Source of the DNA: Actinomycetes bacterium
GTDB taxonomy: Bacteria > Actinomycetota > Acidimicrobiia > Acidimicrobiales > RAAP-2
Length of the DNA: 59,553 nucleotides
Reading direction: 5' to 3'
Assembly (NCBI GenBank): GCA_021794995.1
Contig: JAJYPY010000002.1
Location: forward strand, 1-59,553
Below the pieces are notes generated by a model that searched no databases, was not told the origin of the DNA, and saw only the letters and a program-made list of their open reading frames with translations. Numbering within the stretch: position 1 is the stretch's first letter; each line of letters opens with the position of its first letter. Shown piece by piece: positions 55,350 through 59,553 of the stretch. Position numbers and translations under genes: made by a program.

Positions 55350-55355
55350 TACGCT
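55350..55355 (+). promoter_or_regulatory. TACGCT -10 box for proS, leaderless
   Basis: TACGCT ends eight bases before the proS ATG, separating proS from the upstream isoprenoid genes. Confidence 0.5.
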
Positions 55356-55363
55356 CGCCGTCC

Positions 55364-56842
55364 ATGACCCCGCCTTCTGCAGCTCGTACTCCCGACGACG
55401 CCGGGGGCGCGGGCGGTGATGCGCGCAGCGGGGCGAAGGGATCGCTCACCCCGAGGGGGCGCGACTTTCCGCGCTGGTATCAAGAGGTCGTCGCCCGTGC
55501 CGAGCTCGCGGACAACGGACCGGTGCGCGGCACGATGGTCATCCGGCCCTGGGGATATGAGATCTGGGAACGCCTGCAGGCCGCGATCGACGAGCGCATC
55601 AAGGCGGCGGGCGCGCATAACGCCTACTTCCCCCTGTTCATCCCCGAGGCGTTCATGCGCCTCGAGGCCGAGCACGTGGAGGGGTTCGACCCCGAGCTGT
55701 GGGTCGTCACCCACGGCGGGGGCAAGCAGCTCGAAGAGCCGGTCGTTGTGCGGCCGACCAGCGAGACGGTGATCAACCACTTCTTCGCCAAGTGGGTCCA
55801 GAGCCACCGCGATCTCCCCCTCCTCATCAACCAGTGGTCGAACGTGGTGCGATGGGAGCTCCGTCCCCGCTTGTTCCTGCGGACCACCGAGTTCCTCTGG
55901 CAAGAGGGCCACACGGCGCATGCCGATGAAGCCGGCGCCCGCGCCTACGCGCTGCAGATCCTGACGGACGTCTACCAGGAGACGATGGAGGAGGTCGCTG
56001 CCATCCCCGTGCTCGTCGGGCACAAGACCGCACGCGAGCGCTTCGCCGGCGCGGTCCGCACGTGGACGTGCGAGTCGATGATGGGAGACGGCAAGGCGCT
56101 GCAGATGGGCACGAGCCACGAGCTGGGCCAGAACTTCGCCAGAGCGTTCGGGATCCAGTACGCGGACACCTCCGGTGCGCTCCGCTACGTCTGGCAGACG
56201 TCGTGGGGCGCCTCCACCCGCCTGATCGGGGCGCTCATCATGGCCCACGGCGACGACTACGGGTTACGCCTTCCGCCTGCGTTGGCGCCGGTCGAGGTGG
56301 TCGTCCTCGTGGTTCGCGACGACGAGGACGCGCACCGGGCGGCCGCGCAGATCGCAGACGATCTCCGCCGGTCCGGCAGGCGCGTCCACCTCGACGCCCG
56401 TACCGACTCCGGTTTCGGCCGGCGCTCGGTCGACTGGGAGCTGAAGGGCGTTCCCGTTCGGGTGGAGGTGGGCCCGCGTGAGCTCGCCGAGGGACACGTG
56501 ACGCTCGTGACCCGCCACCTCCGGTCCAAGGACGCCGTCGGGATCGGCGCGCTCGCCGACACGGTCGCGACCGTCCTGTCGCGCGTGGGCCGCGATCTGC
56601 ACCAAGAAGCCCTCGCCTTCCGCATCGATCGCACCGCGGAGGCGGCCGGACTCGCAGAGGCGAAGGAGATCGGAGCCAGCGGGTTCGCCCGGGTGCCGTG
56701 GGCGGAGATCGGGGAGCAGGGCGAAGCCGAGCTTGCCGGCAGCGCCCTCAGCGTTCGCTGCCTCCAGCACGGGGACGGAGGGCTCGCCAGCGCGCAAGAT
56801 CCGGACTCCTCGCTGATCGCCGTCGTCGGGCGGGCGTACTGA
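55364..56842 (+). CDS. proS: Prolyl-tRNA synthetase, archaeal/eukaryotic (short) type
   Basis: 492 residues, without the inserted editing domain of the bacterial-type enzyme. Class II motifs are RGTMVIRPWGYEIWERLQ (motif 1), RPRLFLRTTEFLWQEGHTAH (motif 2) and WGASTRLIGALIMAHGDD (motif 3), with PTSETVINHFFAKW between 1 and 2. An anticodon-binding domain follows. The C-terminal domain that binds zinc in archaeal enzymes is present in outline (SGFARVPWAEIGEQGEAEL, SVRCLQ), but only one of its Cys ligands remains. It charges proline onto tRNAs such as the tRNA-Pro in this window. Confidence 0.94.
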   Translation: MTPPSAARTPDDAGGAGGDARSGAKGSLTPRGRDFPRWYQEVVARAELADNGPVRGTMVIRPWGYEIWERLQAAIDERIKAAGAHNAYFPLFIPEAFMRLEAEHVEGFDPELWVVTHGGGKQLEEPVVVRPTSETVINHFFAKWVQSHRDLPLLINQWSNVVRWELRPRLFLRTTEFLWQEGHTAHADEAGARAYALQILTDVYQETMEEVAAIPVLVGHKTARERFAGAVRTWTCESMMGDGKALQMGTSHELGQNFARAFGIQYADTSGALRYVWQTSWGASTRLIGALIMAHGDDYGLRLPPALAPVEVVVLVVRDDEDAHRAAAQIADDLRRSGRRVHLDARTDSGFGRRSVDWELKGVPVRVEVGPRELAEGHVTLVTRHLRSKDAVGIGALADTVATVLSRVGRDLHQEALAFRIDRTAEAAGLAEAKEIGASGFARVPWAEIGEQGEAELAGSALSVRCLQHGDGGLASAQDPDSSLIAVVGRAY

Positions 56843-56898
56843 CGGTCAGGCGCCGCGGCGGCTGGCGTCGCCGTCGGCGGCAGGGCGCCCCCGGTTGG

Positions 56899-56904
56899 TA
56901 TACT
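56899..56904 (+). promoter_or_regulatory. Extended -10 promoter (TGGTATACT) of rimP-nusA
   Basis: TATACT with an upstream TGG forms an extended -10, close to consensus. Transcription would start near 56911, giving a leader of about 168 nt before rimP that contains a strong hairpin within its first 60 nt. Confidence 0.6.
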
Positions 56905-56937
56905 TTTCCCGCTGTCCGGTCTCATTGCAGGACCTGT

Positions 56938-56967
56938 CGAAAGCGTGGGCCGCTGCCCACGCTTTCG
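56938..56967 (+). terminator. Leader hairpin upstream of rimP-nusA (possible attenuator)
   Basis: Perfect 13-bp stem CGAAAGCGTGGGC/GCCCACGCTTTCG with loop CGCT, followed by TGTTGATG, a weak U-rich end. It lies only about 27 nt into the transcript. A hairpin of this kind in front of the nusA operon is known in Bacillus subtilis to be a NusA-dependent terminator, so feedback by NusA is plausible here. Confidence 0.65.
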
Positions 56968-57078
56968 TGTTGATGGGGACCGGAAGCTGGACGGGCGCCG
57001 GACGCCTGGCCGAGGGAGGAGCAGCGCAGGAAGAGAGCGCAGCACGAGCGGGCGAGCAACGAAGGGAGGTGCCGGCGG

Positions 57079-57603
57079 ATGGCCGAAGGAACCGCGGAGA
57101 CGCTGTACGGCGAGCTGTCGCCGGTCGTTGCCGCGCTTGGTCTCGAGCTCGTCGACGTGGAGTGCGCTGCCGCCACCGTCCGGGTGACGGTCGAGCGTGA
57201 GGGCGGCATCGATCTCGACGCGCTCGCGGACGCGAACCGCGCCGTCTCCTGTGCGCTCGACGGGCTCGACCCTCTTCCCGGCCGCTACACGCTCGAAGTG
57301 TCGAGTCCCGGTCTCGAGCGGCGCCTTCGCACGCCGGCGCATTTCGCCAAGGCGCTCGGCGAGGTCGTCTCGGTGCGGTTGTTGCCCGGGGCGGGTGAGG
57401 TACGCCGGTTCCGGGGTCGACTGACGGCGGTGGACGACCACCGCATCGTGGTGGAGGGTCCTGACGTACCCGGCGGCGCCGCCGACATCGGTTACGACGC
57501 GATCGAGCGTGCGCGCACGGTCTTCGAGTGGGGTGCCGCGCCAGCGCCGTCGCCGAGCCGGGGCAAGGCGCACAGAGGCAGAGAGAGGGCCAGGACGCCA
57601 TGA
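57079..57603 (+). CDS. rimP: Ribosome maturation factor RimP
   Basis: 174 residues. Core segments are VVAALGLELVDVECAAATVRVTVEREGGIDLDALADANRAVSCALDGLDPLPGRYTLEVSSPGLERRLRTPAHFAKALGEVVSVRL, the complete RimP signature, with the SH3-like C-terminal domain following. It is needed for 30S assembly. AGGGAGG precedes the ATG. Its stop overlaps the nusA ATG, giving the conserved rimP-nusA order. Confidence 0.95.
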   Translation: MAEGTAETLYGELSPVVAALGLELVDVECAAATVRVTVEREGGIDLDALADANRAVSCALDGLDPLPGRYTLEVSSPGLERRLRTPAHFAKALGEVVSVRLLPGAGEVRRFRGRLTAVDDHRIVVEGPDVPGGAADIGYDAIERARTVFEWGAAPAPSPSRGKAHRGRERARTP

Positions 57604-58799
57604 GCAAGACCAACTTCGAATTCCTCGATGCGCTGGGTCAGATCGCCCGCGACAAGGGGATCTCCGTCGAGACGCTGCTCGACGCGCTCGCGAATGCGCT
57701 CGTCGCCGCCTACAAACGGCGTCCCGACGCCGCCGAGGAGGCGGTCGTCACGATCGACCCCGAGTCCGGCGAGATCCGCGTCTACGGCCAGGAGCTCGAC
57801 GAAGAGGGCAACGTCGTGAACGAGTGGGACGACACGCCCGACGACTTCGGGCGCATCGCCGCGCAGACCGCCAAGCAAGTGATCCTCCAGCGGATCCGCG
57901 AGGTCGAGCGGGACATGAAGTACGAGGAGTACGCCGGGCGGGAGGGCGACATCGTGACCGGCATCGTCCAGCAGACGGACAACCGCTACACCCTGCTCGA
58001 CCTCGGCAAGGTGGAAGCGCTCCTCCCGCAGGCCGAGCAGGTGTCCTTCGAGCGCTACGAGCACGGCACCCGTCTCAAGGCCTACATCGTGGAGGTGCGC
58101 AAGACCACCAAAGGTCCGCAGATCGTGGTGAGCCGCACGCACCCGGGCCTCATCAAGCGGTTGTTCGAGCTCGAGGTCCCCGAGATCTCCTCAGGTGTTG
58201 TCGAGATCAGGGCCGCGGCCAGAGAGCCAGGACACCGCACGAAGATCGCCGTCTGGTCCAACGACCCCAACGTCGATCCTGTCGGCGCGTGCGTGGGGGC
58301 GCGTGGCTCGCGCGTGCGCATGGTGACCAACGAGCTGCGTGGTGAGCGCGTCGACGTGGTGCCGTTCTCGGACGACCCGGTCGAGTTCATCCAGAACGCG
58401 CTCGCCCCGGCGCGCGTCCGAGAGGTCCGGCTCGACGAGGAGTCGGGCACCGCTACGGTGGTGGTGAGCGATTACCAGCTCTCCCTGGCGATCGGCAAGG
58501 AGGGGCAGAACGCCCGCCTCGCCGCCCGGCTCACCGGTTGGCGCATCGACATCAAGAGCGAGAGCCAGCTGGAAGAAGAAGAGTCAAAGTACGCCGGACA
58601 GGAGTGGGCCGAGGGCGAGTGGATCGAGAACGAGGCCGGCGAGATGGTGTGGAAGCCGGCAGAGGGCGGTGAGGCGATCTCGGCCGCCGAGTGGAGCCAT
58701 GCCGCCGCGGAGGAAGCCCCCGACCGGACGACGGGGTCTCCGGCGCCGGCGCCCGCCGCCCCCGAGACGTCGGGCACGCACGAGGAGGCGGGCGGATAG
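57600..58799 (+). CDS. nusA: Transcription elongation/termination factor NusA
   Basis: 399 residues from the ATG overlapping rimP. The N-terminal RNA-polymerase domain ([33 protein letters not shown]), S1 ([29 protein letters not shown]), KH1 ([27 protein letters not shown]) and KH2 ([28 protein letters not shown]) domains are all present. An acidic tail of about 70 residues ends the protein; the AR repeats of proteobacterial NusA are absent, as expected. It may regulate its own leader hairpin at 56938-56967. Confidence 0.96.
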   Translation: MSKTNFEFLDALGQIARDKGISVETLLDALANALVAAYKRRPDAAEEAVVTIDPESGEIRVYGQELDEEGNVVNEWDDTPDDFGRIAAQTAKQVILQRIREVERDMKYEEYAGREGDIVTGIVQQTDNRYTLLDLGKVEALLPQAEQVSFERYEHGTRLKAYIVEVRKTTKGPQIVVSRTHPGLIKRLFELEVPEISSGVVEIRAAAREPGHRTKIAVWSNDPNVDPVGACVGARGSRVRMVTNELRGERVDVVPFSDDPVEFIQNALAPARVREVRLDEESGTATVVVSDYQLSLAIGKEGQNARLAARLTGWRIDIKSESQLEEEESKYAGQEWAEGEWIENEAGEMVWKPAEGGEAISAAEWSHAAAEEAPDRTTGSPAPAPAAPETSGTHEEAGG

Positions 58800-59095
58800 C
58801 GCCGGTCCGCACCTGCGTCGGGTGCCGCCGCCGGGCTCCCCAGGACGAGCTGGTGCGGGTCGTGCGGCTCCCAGACGGCACCCTGGCGGTCGGCCGCTCG
58901 CTGCCAGGTCGCGGCGCCTGGCTCTGCAAGGGCTCGCCGGCGTGTCTCGAACGGGCGACGCGCCGGGGCGCGTTCGAACGGGCGCTGCGGAGCTCGATCG
59001 CCACGGGTGCCGCCGGGGCGCTCGGCCGGGAGCCGGGCCTTGCTGGCGATGTGCGAGGATGGATGGACACTCCGGCGGCCCCACGGGACGCCTGA
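58691..59095 (+). CDS. ylxR: YlxR-family RNA-binding protein (start uncertain)
   Basis: The family region begins [57 protein letters not shown], matching the YlxR/RnpM nucleic-acid-binding fold found between nusA and infB. The only ordinary start in frame is the ATG at 58691, which would overlap nusA by 109 bases. A GAGGAGG (58782-58788) sits seven bases before an ATA codon (58796) just ahead of the family region, so a non-standard ATA or GTC start near 58796 is possible. The 134-residue form is listed because it uses a standard codon. Confidence 0.75.
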   Translation: MEPCRRGGSPRPDDGVSGAGARRPRDVGHARGGGRIAPVRTCVGCRRRAPQDELVRVVRLPDGTLAVGRSLPGRGAWLCKGSPACLERATRRGAFERALRSSIATGAAGALGREPGLAGDVRGWMDTPAAPRDA

Positions 59096-59119
59096 GACTG
59101 CGAAGGACACCGAGGAAAC

Positions 59120-59553
59120 TTGCCAAAGAAGATCCGCGTCTACGAGCTGGGCCGTGAGCTGGGCCTGACCAACAAGGAGGCGCTCGACCTCTGCCTGTCG
59201 CTGGGCATCGGGGTGAAGAGCCACTCGTCCTCCATCGAGGAGGCCCAGGCCGACCGCGTCCGCCGCAAGGCCGACGCCGAAGGATTGCGCCGTCCGGTGC
59301 AGCCCGACGAGCCTCCGGCACCGGATCCGGCGAAGAGGACCGTGGCGCGGCGTCCTGCGGCCCGCCCTGCCGACGGCCCGCCCACCGAAGCCGGGGAGTC
59401 CGAACGACCCCGCCTCGTGAGCAGCCGTGGAGCGCCTGCTCCCGCCAGGCCTGTGCCAGCAGCTGCTCCTGTGGGACCGGCTGCTGCTGCGGCACCCGCT
59501 CCCCAACCCGCGCCCGTCTCGTCCAGGCCCGATGCCGGTCGCCCCGCCGCCCC
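59120..59553 (+). CDS. infB: Translation initiation factor IF-2 (truncated by window end)
   Basis: The TTG at 59120 (GAGGAAA upstream) begins [54 protein letters not shown], the IF2_N domain. The remainder seen is the Pro/Ala-rich linker characteristic of actinobacterial IF-2 ([38 protein letters not shown]). The GTPase core lies beyond the window. nusA-ylxR-infB is the standard order. Confidence 0.93.
   Translation, partial: MPKKIRVYELGRELGLTNKEALDLCLSLGIGVKSHSSSIEEAQADRVRRKADAEGLRRPVQPDEPPAPDPAKRTVARRPAARPADGPPTEAGESERPRLVSSRGAPAPARPVPAAAPVGPAAAAAPAPQPAPVSSRPDAGRPAA

Overview
The window is 59.5 kb of very GC-rich chromosomal DNA from an actinobacterium. The suggestive features are an mtrA-mtrB-lpqB-like envelope signalling operon, a class II DAHP synthase, a large GAF-ANTAR and SpoIIE-phosphatase repertoire, mreBCD with a PBP2, a 50-residue DUF5679-type zinc-ribbon protein, a proline tRNA ligase of the archaeal/eukaryotic type, and secreted proteins with repeated GYW-DGGVF units. 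Together they point to the Acidimicrobiia or a close relative. This is an inference from gene content; no rRNA gene is present to confirm it.

Bases 1-12000 are the accessory-looking part. They hold a PIN-domain toxin-like pair, several unknown proteins, a secreted glycosidase-like protein, a methyltransferase, a PsiE-like membrane protein, a SpoIIE phosphatase divergent from a GAF-ANTAR regulator, a CopA copper ATPase, a DedA protein and a metallo-beta-lactamase-fold hydrolase. They end at tRNA-Pro(UGG) and the DUF5679 protein.

From 12.6 kb the window is dense housekeeping. It runs tig-clpP-clpX-folC-ndk (protein folding, proteolysis, folate), mreB-mreC-mreD-mrdA (cell elongation), radical SAM-DUF2344-rng-rplU-rpmA (RNA processing and ribosome), a purine/methylthioadenosine salvage group around a DtxR-type regulator, then obgE-proB-proA-MoxR-VWA. 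A second secreted protein (six-fold repeat plus glycosidase-like domain) and aroG face nadD-rsfS. Next come the mtrAB-lpqB-like operon (minus strand) and xerC. The final block is rpsB-tsf-pyrH-frr-cdsA-dxr-rseP-ispG-proS, then rimP-nusA-ylxR-infB, with infB cut by the window end.

Three patterns cross gene boundaries. (1) At least fifteen genes have a TANNNT promoter -10 box 6-9 nt before their start codon, so many mRNAs here should be leaderless or nearly so; one such transcript upstream of dedA would begin with a ten-codon reading frame coupled to dedA. (2) The threonine codon ACA is almost absent from cytoplasmic coding sequence but common in exported segments, even within a single protein (the sensor histidine kinase). 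(3) Strong hairpins occupy the leaders of mreB and rimP-nusA, and short in-frame tandem repeats have expanded in cdsA and the lpqB-like gene.
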